A DNA stretch of 64,000 bases from Neoceratodus forsteri (lineage: Eukaryota; Chordata; Ceratodontiformes; Ceratodontidae). The notes under the pieces are model-generated. The model was not told the DNA's origin, searched no databases, and was given only the letters and a program-made list of their open reading frames with translations. The stretch is taken from positions 1,394,523,501 through 1,394,587,500 of the forward strand of contig CM057456.1 of assembly GCA_016271365.2 (NCBI GenBank), read 5' to 3'. Shown in pieces: positions 55,750 through 64,000 of the stretch. The translations under genes were made by a program, and so were the position numbers. Each line of letters begins with the position of its first letter. The stretch's first letter is position 1.

Positions 55750-57130
55750 TGAGCAGGCACCACCCTTCAGAGCCGTCGCCTCGGGAAGCTTGGGATCCCC
55801 AGCCTCACTGGCGGCTCGTCGAGCCGACATCACTCTCCTCCTCCAGAAGGAGGTGGTAAGAGGTGGTGGACCCTCCTTCAGACCCAGGGTTTGTGTCCAG
55901 GTACTTCCTGGTTCCGAAGCAGACGGGGGGGCTGGCGCCCCATTCTCGACCTACACGACCCAAAACAAGTTCCTAAGGTCTCGAACCTTCAGGATGGTCA
56001 CTCTAGCTCAGATAATACCATCCTTGGAGCGGCGTGTGGTTCTGCTCTCTGGACTTGCAGGGCGCGTTTTCCAGTCCCTATCCGTCCGTCTCACCAGAGA
56101 TTCCTTCGCTTCCGGCGGAAGGATCTCTCTTGATTCAAAGCCATGCCCTTCGACTTGTCTCCAGCTCCAGGGTCTTCACCAAATGCATGGCAGTGGTGAC
56201 AGCATTCCTGCGGCGCCGAGGGGTCGGGTGTACCCTTACCTGGACGACTGGCTGATAGCAGCTCCCTCCAGGAAGGAGGCGGAGTGGTCCAGAGATCTGG
56301 CCCTCCAGGTCTGCTCTCAACTGGGCCTCCTTATCAACGAGGCCAAGTTGGAACTCGAGCCGAAGCAGGTGATTTTATTCATCGGGCGCAGCTCGACTCT
56401 CTTCGAGCCAGGCAGGCGGCTCCCGGACAGGGCGAGGTTCTTTCCTCCTTTGCCCGATCATTTCTGGTTGGGCAATGCGCCCTGCCGGGACTTCCTGCGC
56501 CTCCTGGGTCTCATGGCGGCCTGTGCCAGCGTGGTCCGTTGGGCCCGCTGGAACATACGTCCCCTTCAGTGGGGACTGGCCAGCCAGTGGTCTGGCAGCT
56601 CACGATCCCTTGGACCAGCTTATAGCGGTGACACAGGGGATGTGGAATCTCTCCAGTGGTGGACCGTTCCAGATCATTTGCAGGAGGGCATCCTGTTCGT
56701 CCGCCCGAGCCGCGGTCTCTGTCGACCGATGCCTCTCTGATGGGTTGGGTGCCCATCTGGGGAACACGGCTCATGGCCTCTGGTCATTGGAGTCGATGCC
56801 ACATCAACCTGCTGGAGCTCCGGCGGTCCGCTGCTCTCACCGCCTTTGCTCCCGTTCCTCCGGGGTCAAGTGGTCCGAGTCCCAGGCGGACAATACCACG
56901 ACCATGTACTATCTAAACCGCCCAGGGCGGACGCGCTCCATGCTTCTATGCAAGGAAGCTCTCCGCATTTGGTCACTCGTGCGCAGCCTGGAGCGGATCT
57001 CCTAGCCATTCACGTGGCGGGGCCTCCAACACCCTGGCCGATGCCCTGATAGGGGCTGCATCCCACGAGTGGTCTTCCTGCCGGAGGTAGTACAGCATCT
57101 GTTCTCCCACTGGGGCACACCTCAGGTGGA
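55750..57130 (+). pseudogene. DIRS reverse transcriptase and RNase H, frameshifted
   Basis: The reverse transcriptase finger GGWRPILDLHD (about 55,930) is followed by SLDLQGAF in another frame, then the catalytic YLDDWLIAAPSR (56,237-56,272), QLGLLINEAKLELEP and GLMAACASVVRWARWN. RNase H has LSTDASLMGWV (catalytic Asp at about 56,725), HINLLELRR and ADNTTTMYYLNR (about 56,890). The Asp-Asp pair and RNase H Asps are intact even though frames change several times, so the gene is dead but well recognisable. Confidence 0.85.
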
Positions 57131-57479
57131 CCTGTTTGCCTCCATGGAGAACGCTGGCTGAGTCTGTTCCATGCCCGCCCCTCAGCAGGGCTCGCTGCAG
57201 GGATGCCTTCCGAGGCAATGGACCCCGGCTCTTTACGCCTTTCCCATTTCCCTTGATCCACAAGGTGCTTCAGCGAGGAGGGACAAGGCGCAGGTGATTC
57301 TGATAGCCCCAGACTGGCCTCGCCAGTTCTGGTACCCAGATCTCCTCAGTCTCAGCTCCAGGACTCATGCGGCTTCCAGCTCGCCGGACCTGCTCTCAGT
57401 CAATCAGGGAAGGTGTTCCATCCGGACCTTCAATCCCTGCACCTGACGGCCCTGGTTCCTAGCTGCTAGAGTTCCAGGC

Positions 57480-58465
57480 TTTGGGTCTTTCCGACGAGGT
57501 CCTCAATGTAGTTGAGGCGTCCTGTAGAGTCGACCAGAAAATGCTATGCCTTCAAATGGAAAAGGTTTTCCATTTGGTGTCAGGGAAGCTTGGACCTTCC
57601 TCCTGTTCCTTGGCAAGCATCTTGGACTATTTATGGTCCCTTTCTAGTCAAAGGGCTTAGGTCGGCGACCCTAGGGTGCACCTGGCAGCCATCTCTGCTT
57701 ACAGGGCGCTGGGCTGGGAAGCAGTCGGTGGCGCAGGAGAAGGTGGTCTGGCGCTCTCAGGCCTTGATCACATTTCCTCCAGTGCGGGAACCCTCACCTC
57801 CGTGGGATCTACTGCTGGTACTGGCAAAGCTCATGGGCAAGCCATTCGAACCTATGCACAGGTGTGCTCTCTCTCACCTGTCGTGGAAGACCGCCTTCTT
57901 GGTGGCTATCACGTCAGCCAGAAGGATGGGAGAGCTCCAGGCGCTTCCATCGAGTCTCCTTACCTGGTCTTCCACAGGGACAGGTTGTCCTCATGCCCCA
58001 CCCGAAATTCCTTCCGAAGGTGGTGTCGGAGTTTCACCTTAACCAGGTGTTGACTCTGCCGGTGTTCTACCCCAATCACACCTCGGGAGGCGAATATAGG
58101 CTCCATACTCTGGATCCTAGAAGGCCGCTTATTATAAGAGCGTACGGCTGATATTCGGGAGAGGTTCGCCAGCTGTTTGTCACCCTACGCTGAAGCCGCA
58201 TCTGGCAGACCTGCAGCCAAGCGGACGATAAGCAGGTGGGTAACCTCCTGCATAGATCTCTGCTATAAGTTAGCGGCATGGAGCCTCCCAGAGGATAAGA
58301 GCTCATTCTACCCGCCATACTGCTGCAACGGTGGCTGCTTCCAGGGACGTCCCTATCCAGGAAATCTGCAGGGCTGCTACCTGGAAGTCAGCAACACCTT
58401 CATTACCCACTACCACATCGACCTTGAGTCACGCGGGATGCTGGTTTGGGGCCTCGGTTCTCAGT
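57480..58465 (+). pseudogene. DIRS tyrosine recombinase, frameshifted
   Basis: The N-terminal core-binding part starts STRKCYAFKWKRFSIWC (about 57,530). The catalytic Arg is in TSARRMGELQAL (about 57,920). In another frame IRAHSTRHTAAT gives the His-x-x-Arg (58,303-58,317), with a Trp in CRAATWKS. After a further shift THYHIDLESR carries the likely nucleophile Tyr (58,411). All catalytic positions of the R..HxxR..H/W..Y scheme are present across frames. It integrates the circular DNA without an integrase. Confidence 0.85.
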
Positions 58466-58531
58466 CTCTCTTTCCCAAGTAAGTATATGGGGTGTGCGTC
58501 TTGCCCCTCCTCCCGGAGAACTGCTAGGAGT

Positions 58532-58627
58532 CTGCCAATGAGTGTGGATGAACAACATATCCATGTCCCTAGAAATACAGGTTACTCACCTGTAACAGGA
58601 GTTCTAGGAATGGTGTTGTTCATCCAC
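58532..58627 (+). repeat. DIRS internal complementary region
   Basis: 58,532-58,572 is the exact reverse complement of the first 41 bases of the element. From AAATACAGG (58,573) it is the reverse complement of the last 50 or so bases except for a 4-base gap. The joint at CCCTAG/AAATAC therefore marks both ends of the element. Confidence 0.93.
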
Positions 58628-58677
58628 GACCCACCCGACCTCCCTGCTCGACGCACAACCCGAGCTTCCAGCGGGCC

Positions 58678-58845
58678 AGATCTGGCGTCACGGGGCGGAG
58701 CCGAGAGTTATACCACCCGGGTGGGTGGGAGGAGCAAGCCTGAAGACCTTCCGGCAAGATTTAAAGCGGCAAGGATACTGCCAATGAGTGTGGATGAACA
58801 ACATATACCATTCCTAGAACTCCTGTTACAGGTGAGTAACCTGTA
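58678..58845 (+). repeat. DIRS right terminal repeat
   Basis: Complement of the left repeat through GATGAACAACATAT, then a unique outer extension (ACCATTCCTAGAACTCCTG onward) that is copied only in the internal complementary region. Confidence 0.92.
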
Positions 58846-58850
58846 TTTTT

Positions 58851-59439
58851 CTGCCATCCTAAGGATGCCTTCAATGATTTCCTTGTCCATTTCTTCCCCC
58901 TGAGACAGGTCTATATACAACACCCGTGCAGATTGTGATGCATTTTCCTGTCTCCAGGGTGACCCACAGTGCCTCCTCTCCTCCTTGTTTACCCTTTAGT
59001 TCCATTGCTTTGATCCCTTCCCTTACGTAGAGAGTTACTTCTCCTCCTCTTCTACCCTCCCTGTCCTCCTGTAGACTGTGTAACCTGGTATGTTGACATC
59101 CCAGTCATGGTTCTCTGTGTACCATGTTTCTGTGACTGCCACGATATCCAGGTGTCCCTCTTCCATCAAGGCTACTAGTTCAGGGAGCTTGTTACCCAGA
59201 CTATGGGCATTGGTACTCATTGCCCTCCAGTTTTTGATGGCCTTACCCCTTTTAGCCCCATCCCTGTCCTTACTGCCTTTGCCTATTTCTCCATTTACCC
59301 CTACCCTCCTCCCTCTCGACATCCCTAGTTTAGTGTTTACCTCACTAAGTACCCTGTTTTTTTTGGGGGGGATGGGATTTCCCTGCTCCTTTTCAGTGTC
59401 TCCCCCTTTGGCTAGTTTAAATGCTTGCCAATGAAGCAT
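58851..59439 (-). pseudogene. CR1 ORF2 endonuclease, N-terminal portion
   Basis: The minus strand encodes STNAHSLGNKLPELVALMEE, LDIVAVTETWYTENHDW (catalytic Glu in ETW), IPGYTVYRRTGR, then after a lesion LWVTLETGKCITI and DKEIIEGILRMAEK, where the DIRS element interrupts at a run of As. The reading resumes at 53,062 with GEILLM, as expected for an uninterrupted CR1. The start overlaps the end of ORF1. Confidence 0.85.
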
Positions 59440-60346
59440 TTAAACCTGTCACCTAGGATCCTGGTTCCCCTCCTGGACAGATGCAGTCCATCACACCAGT
59501 ATAGGCCTGTATTCCTCCAGGTGGACCCCCAGTCACCAGTGAAGCCAAAACCCTGAGCTCTGCACCAGTTTTTCAACCATTGATTGAATCCCATGGTACA
59601 TAGCACTCTAGCCTCACCTATGCCATAGGCAGGCAGCACCTCTGAGAGGCTTACTGTGTGTACTACTTGTTTAAGGCCTCTCCCCAACTCCAGAAACTCC
59701 TTCTGCACTGCTCTGATCCCATTCCCAGCCAGGTCATTTGTCCCTAGGTGGACAATAACATCCAGCTTCCTCCCCCATGCAGCTGCTTCTGCGATTCTGA
59801 GGATTTGCTCCCTGTTCCTGCAAGCCTTAGTGCTGGGCAGGCACCTTACCGCCCTCTCCCCTCCCTCCCCCAGTTCTGCCCCCCCCAACAATTGAGTCCT
59901 CCACCAAGAGTTGCTTTCTTCCCCTGTGGGGTCCCATGCCACCCTCCTGTGGGTCTCCTTTGTGGAGGTTCCCAGCATCCTCCTTGGTCTTCACTGCGGG
60001 TGCCTCCATAGAGGAACCACACTCTGCCAGAATGGCATACGAATTGTGGAGAGGTACAACTGGAGGGATGCACCTCTGTTCCTCCGCCCTCACCCTCCCT
60101 GAGCCCTCCGTGGTCCAACCTCTGCTCTTTCTTGGCAAACTCTAAGGCAGCATTGTTGGCTCTGGTGGTCCCTGGATGGGAGAGGAGGTCCCCTGAATAC
60201 TGGGCAAGTCAGCGAGGAGATGAGCAACCTCCCCCCTCAGCCCAGGGAGGTGCCTGCAGATGGGACAACACCGCATCGTTCCAGAACGTCTCCCGGAAGA
60301 CTGCCGGTCCACAGCCACTGCATTGCATGACTCCCATCATGTCTTA
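59412..60346 (-). pseudogene. CR1 ORF1 with SGNH/esterase-type domain
   Basis: Minus-strand frames from about 60,346. A Cys-containing N-terminus (MQCSGCGPAVF) and a segment AGNLHKGDPQEGGMG lead to the esterase-type domain: KLDVIVHLGTNDLAGNG (Gly-Thr-Asn-Asp block), LKQVVHTVSLSEVLPAYG and LYWCDGLHLSRRGTRILGDR (catalytic Asp-x-x-His: DGLH). Length and order match CR1 ORF1 of vertebrates. A frame change occurs near 59,930. The role of the domain in CR1 is not settled; an RNA- or lipid-related function has been discussed. Confidence 0.82.
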
Positions 60347-60718
60347 TTTGTGGCCTCTCAACTGTTGTTTTATATGCTTACTCTTTCCTCTCTCTTTACA
60401 GTTTTTTTGTTTGTTTTTGGTTTTTCTCCCTACTTTCCTACTGCCTTTGTGCCTTTACAGCTCCTGCTGTTCCTGTTCTGGGACAGGAAGTTACTGTATT
60501 CCTCAGTAGTCTCCTTCCTACTAGCTCAGAGACAGACCTCCAGCAGCTAGGGGGTGAGGGAGAGCTATTCTTTTCCTTTGAGGATGGTGAGTCTTTTGTG
60601 CCCTGTGATCACTCACTTCCTTCTTCCAAACAGGAAGTTCCTGTTGTCAGTCAACTCCAGTGCCTATAAAAGTTGAACTGGCTAAGGGTGGGGGTAGAGG
60701 GGAGGAAGAGTTAAATAG

Positions 60719-61275
60719 TCCCAGTAGAGGAGTTCTAGCAGCTGCCTTCTTTCTTTTGCTGCTCTCAAAGCTAACTAGAGAAGTTTTAAATACAGACACC
60801 TGGCTTTCTGTTGCCTAAGCCACACACCCCAATTTACTGATCTTCTCTTCACCTAGCTAGCAGCACAGATAACCGTTTCCTTCCTCCAACTCAGACAAGC
60901 ACACCAACTCTTGCTATTTTTTTTTTTACCCTAATTGAAGGTCCCAGTAGTAGAGTTCTAGTTCTTTAGTCCCAGTAGAAGAGTTCTAGCAGCTGCCTCC
61001 TTTCTCGTGCTGCTCTCTGCCAAAAACTAACTAGTTTAGTTTTAAATACAGACACCGGGCATTCTGTCGCCTAAGCCACGTCCCCTAATTTACAGTTCTT
61101 CTCTTCACCTAGCTAACAGCACAGATAAGTTTCCTTCCCCCAACTCAGATAAGCACTCCAACTCTTGTTTTTTTTTTTGTATGTTTGTTTTTTACCCTAA
61201 TTGAAGGTCCCAGTAGTAGAGTTCTAGTTCTTTAGTCCCAGTGGAAGAGTTCTAGCAGCTGCCTCCTTCCTCTTG
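60719..61275 (-). repeat. CR1 5'-region tandem monomers (~255-265 bp)
   Basis: The plus-strand phrase CCCAGTAGAAGAGTTCTAGC with variants begins units at 60,719, 60,971 and 61,237; the last is cut at 61,275. Each unit contains TTTTAAATACAGACACC, CTAAGCCAC and a T-run followed by ACCCTAATTGAAGG. The position at the 5' end of CR1 suggests a monomer-type promoter. Confidence 0.75.
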
Positions 61276-61622
61276 CTAAAGGGCCCTGGTGCCTGGGATA
61301 AGGTATTGTTTTATCCTGTATAAAGTACCAAGTCTCTGAGGAACTTTCTTAATTAGAAAGTTAGTGTGGTGTTCAAATATAAGGTTGCAGTCAAGGTAAA
61401 TGCCTGGATATTTAAACTCAGAGACCCGCTCAGTTAGCTTGCCGTGGTTCTTCTTGAGGGGGAAGGCAGTCTATAGCTTTTTTGGGGCCAGAGAAAACCA
61501 TTGTCTGTTTTTCTAGAATTCAGGACAAGGCCATAGGAGGGGAACCAGGAGTGCAGCCTACTAAAATCTGATTGGAGATTATTGAGGAGGATGGAAGACT
61601 TTCTGTCCATGTATAAAAGGGA
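61276..61622 (-). mobile_element. L2-like LINE reverse transcriptase, upstream half of the split element
   Basis: The minus strand encodes LLYMDRKSSILLNNLQSDFS, LHSWFPSYGLVLNSRKT, then FKYPGIYLDCNLIFEHHTNF and KKVPQRLGTLYRIKQYLIPG. This is the post-YADD part of a LINE palm and thumb. The next expected segment (SVLDYGTLIY) is found on the other side of the CR1 at 50,245, and the frame is kept across the join. Confidence 0.8.
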
Positions 61623-61624
61623 CT

Positions 61625-61770
61625 CGCTTGTCCCAGGGACAAGAAATGAGTTCCAGAATCTAATATTTTCACATACCCGAATGTTTTGCCTCATTGGCTT
61701 CTTCGGGGGCGATTTATCTGTAATTTTATATATCACAATCAGAATTTCCACATGAAATTCATTTAATTCC
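61625..61770 (-). mobile_element. L2-like C-terminal scrap
   Basis: The minus strand gives FHVEILIVIYKITDKSPP, then FWNSFLVPGTSES, resembling the C-terminal region of an L2 reverse transcriptase. It abuts the reverse transcriptase piece at about 61,622 out of order, so a rearrangement or a second element is involved. Confidence 0.45.
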
Positions 61771-61774
61771 CAGG

Positions 61775-63045
61775 GTTCCCACCGGACCGAGTGGGCAGGC
61801 AGCTGATGGACTGGCAGCCTCCATTGGTTCTCCTCGGGTGGTGCTGTGCAATGCCAGATCAATGAGGAATAAGACAGCAATTATGGCTGACTTGAGTTCT
61901 TCCGTTGAACTGGCATGCATTCTGGAGATCTGGCTGAGGGACAATGCAGGTTTGGTTTTAGAGGCATCTATCCCACCAGGATACTCTGTAGTGCACTGCC
62001 CAAGGAGGGAACACAGGGGTGGAGGAGTGGCTATCTGTTTTAGATCCAATCTCAAGTTCTCTGTGCACCCAGTGGAGTCTGCTGAGTTGTTTTAATGCAT
62101 GGCTGTTCAAGGGGGTCTGAGTACGGATTGCAGGATCCTCCTTGTGTATCGCCCTCCGGGCCGCCAGGGGGAATTCCTGCAGGAAGTTTCAGACTTTGTT
62201 GAAGACAGGGTGTTGGAGTCACCCAGATGGCTAATTCTGGGTGACTTTAATGCCTGGATTGATGATGAACTCTCTCATTTTGGAAAAGACTTCCTCCAGA
62301 TAATGACATCTCTGGGCCTTACACAAGCACTTGTTTCCACAACCCATACTCACGGTCACGCCTTGGACTTGGTATTCTTGCTGGGACTTGAGATCACTGA
62401 TCTCAAGATTCATCCGGTCATTTGGTCAGATCACTGCACAGTAGAATTTTCATTCAGGGCCAGCCCTGTTAGTCCCTCTCCTGTTGAGATGGTCCACTAC
62501 CACCCTTTGAGGGGTCTGTCCCCAGAGGGACTGATGGCAGTAGTGGATTTTTCTGTTGTGAGTGCTGCCTGTGAGACAGGGTTAGATGAGACAGTGGCAG
62601 CATATAATAATGCTGTCACCAAGGCACTGGACTCCGTAGCACCGGTCTGTATATGACTCAGGTCTTCTCGCTTGAGACCCCCTTGGTTCAATGGGGCTGT
62701 CAAGGAGATGAAGACGAAGGGTCGGAGGTTAGGGCGTTGTTGAAGGAAAACCAGGACTGTGGAAGACAAATGGACTTGAGAGCCCACTATGGTCAGTATC
62801 AAGGGGCAATCAACTGTAAGAAGGCAGAGTTCCCTTCTAGGGAGATTGTTGCAGGAAAGAACAGCCCAACTGTGCTCTTTCTGACTGTAGACTGGTTATT
62901 ACATCCGACCTGTCTGCAGCCAAAAAGAACATTTTCAGTCACACATTGTGAAGAGTTTGCCTAGTTCTTTTTTGACAGGGTGTCAACCACCAGGACTGGG
63001 ATAACTCCAGTGGAGTATGATCTGACTTGCAGTGTCGAGCCTATT
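61775..63045 (+). pseudogene. L2 LINE endonuclease and start of RT linker
   Basis: The plus strand encodes the apurinic-type endonuclease: VLCNARSMRNKTAIMADL, LACILEIWLRDNAG (Glu of the ETW-type motif), GYSVVHCPRREHRGGGVAI, then a TAA stop at 62,093 in frame, LLVYRPPG, WLILGDFNAWIDD (Asp-x-Asn) and IWSDHCTVEF (Asp-His). A linker follows with stops (RRLG, then CEEFA). All main catalytic residues are visible. The reverse transcriptase that should follow is replaced at about 63,055 by the LTR-like repeat. Confidence 0.88.
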
Positions 63046-63059
63046 GGTGACAGCAGCAC

Positions 63060-64000
63060 CTGTGGCTCCCTGTGGCCCAGTCTGCCCCACTTGGTAAGGG
63101 TTGGCTGGTTCCCTACCTGGCTTCTGGTTGCAAATAAGGAGATTCTCAGTCTCTTTAGCTTCAGGTCCAGTTTGTAATTTTAAAATTTAGAAGTTCAAGA
63201 AAGCATTCTTCAGCCACACTACCATCGTGGCAGCCATGGCCTTTGCAGAGAGAACTCAGTCCTTGGAATCTCAGTGAGCACGCAGTCCCAGTGAGACTTG
63301 GTTTCATTCACCTTGGGCCCCTCCACAGACCCTGATCTTTGCATTGACCAAACAATATTTTACTCGACCAGTCCTTTCTTTATTTCTCACTGTGCAGCTG
63401 CTAACAACCCAGAAGAAGCGCTGTCTTCTCCAATGCAGACTACTGGGTTTTACTAACCAAGCCTCCGCGCACCAGGGAGACTCCCATACCAAGTTTACAT
63501 AGACCCTTTTCCATAAACTTTTGGCTAAAATATCCTTCCCCTTTCCTGTAATGTTAAGTTCACCCGGGTACAGACAGAACCTTTTTCCTTGCATGAGCCC
63601 TTAAACCTTGTTTCTCACCGCTGTGGTGCAGACAAAATTCAATCTTGACTTGAGACCAGGGCTTCACAGCCCCCAAGAAGATCTCAATCTCCTTGAAATT
63701 CCAGACAACCTTTTTTTTTTTCCCCTCTGTAACCTTTGAGCACAACCTTCGCTGCTGGGGTGTAGCTTCCTTCCACAGCAGCCTGTAGCAGGACCTTGCA
63801 GCTCTCTATCTTTCTCTGCTGCATCGCATATCAAAACTCCTTAGTCACATTCTTCATTACAATAGGGAAAGGCAGACCCATAGGCCCTGGGGGACAGGTA
63901 GCTGGCAACCCACAGGAAGGCCCTTCCCCAACCTTGCAGTACCATTTTCTCCGCAGGGGCTGGAGCTCCCCTCCCTCTGGATGGGCTGCTGCTGAACTGA
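63060..64000 (-). repeat. LTR-like dispersed repeat, copy 2 (runs off window)
   Basis: Matches 47,158-48,110 throughout: GTGGCCCAGTC.GCCCCACTTGG, CTTCAGCCACACTACC, GAGACTTGGTTTCATT and AGCAGGACCTTGCA. It has small indels and about 10% differences by eye. It starts abruptly at the low end, lacking the first 770 bases of copy 1. Confidence 0.85.

Larger units (their letters stand above)
53063..58845 (+). mobile_element. DIRS-type tyrosine-recombinase retrotransposon
   Basis: It has inverted terminal repeats (53,075-53,204 and 58,678-58,806) plus outer extensions that differ at each end. An internal complementary region (58,532-58,627) equals the reverse complement of the left end joined to that of the right end, the structure used to close the DIRS circle. 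Coding remnants run gag, reverse transcriptase, RNase H, tyrosine recombinase. It is inserted at a TTT in a CR1, which is present on both sides (53,060-53,062 and 58,846-58,850). Coding frames are broken but the ends are nearly perfect. Confidence 0.93.
50251..61275 (-). mobile_element. near-full-length CR1 LINE, interrupted by a DIRS element
   Basis: On the minus strand, in order: a 5' region with tandem monomers (61,275-60,719), ORF1 with an esterase-type domain (60,346-59,412), and ORF2 with endonuclease (59,439-58,850, resuming at 53,062) and reverse transcriptase (to about 50,700). The 3' untranslated region ends in two TGTCTATG octamers at about 50,251. Without the 5.78-kb DIRS insertion it is about 5.2 kb. 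Both ends abut L2-like reverse transcriptase sequence, so it inserted into an older LINE. Confidence 0.88.

Noticed and set aside
55220..56740. Single 506-codon DIRS protein
   Set aside because: The open frame is accidental. Conserved motifs alternate between frames, so it does not represent the real ORF1 or ORF2.

Overview
This is a vertebrate, non-bacterial window with no recognisable host gene. Almost everything that can be named is transposon-derived: CR1 LINEs (six or more, all on the minus strand, several ending in octamers of the ..TCTATG type), L2-like LINEs, a DIRS tyrosine-recombinase retrotransposon, a Gmr1-like Ty3/gypsy element, Penelope-like sequences, hAT and Harbinger DNA transposons, palindromic MITEs, tRNA-headed SINEs and minisatellites. 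This mix, with a near-complete CR1 and a DIRS element with canonical ends, points to a large tetrapod genome. My best guess is an amphibian, perhaps a caecilian, from remembered resemblance of the CR1 tail wording; a turtle or crocodilian cannot be excluded.

Layout. 0-2.4 kb: L2-like LINE tail and a gypsy gag scrap. 2,380-7,224: Harbinger element with matching terminal inverted repeats, a 3-bp target duplication and two convergent genes (DDE transposase with an intron; Myb/SANT-like protein). 7.6-9.3 kb: nested palindromes and a 63-bp minisatellite. 11,649-12,282: TTAA-flanked palindrome. 15.1-20.3 kb: three non-autonomous hAT elements, each with an 8-bp target duplication, and two tRNA-like SINE heads. 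20,596-26,484: Gmr1-like element on the minus strand whose integrase lies upstream of reverse transcriptase; a Penelope-like element (24,223-25,717) sits in its integrase and an L2-like LINE in its reverse transcriptase. 26.5-31.7 kb: LTR-like pieces, SINE, a ~108-bp minisatellite, CR1, a 58-bp minisatellite. 31.7-49.6 kb: LINE pieces, three small palindromes, SINEs, more CR1 3' ends, a ~2-kb LTR-like repeat and inverted Penelope-like tails. 49.6-63.0 kb: a three-level nest in which an L2-like LINE is split by a near-full-length CR1 (50,251-61,275), itself split by a DIRS element (53,063-58,845). 61.8-64.0 kb: L2 endonuclease on the plus strand, then a second copy of the LTR-like repeat running off the end.

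The coding sequences are nearly all broken by stops or frameshifts, so this reads as a fossil record of successive insertions rather than a working locus. The best-preserved parts are structural: the DIRS terminal and internal complementary repeats, the Harbinger ends, the hAT target duplications and the Penelope insertion site.
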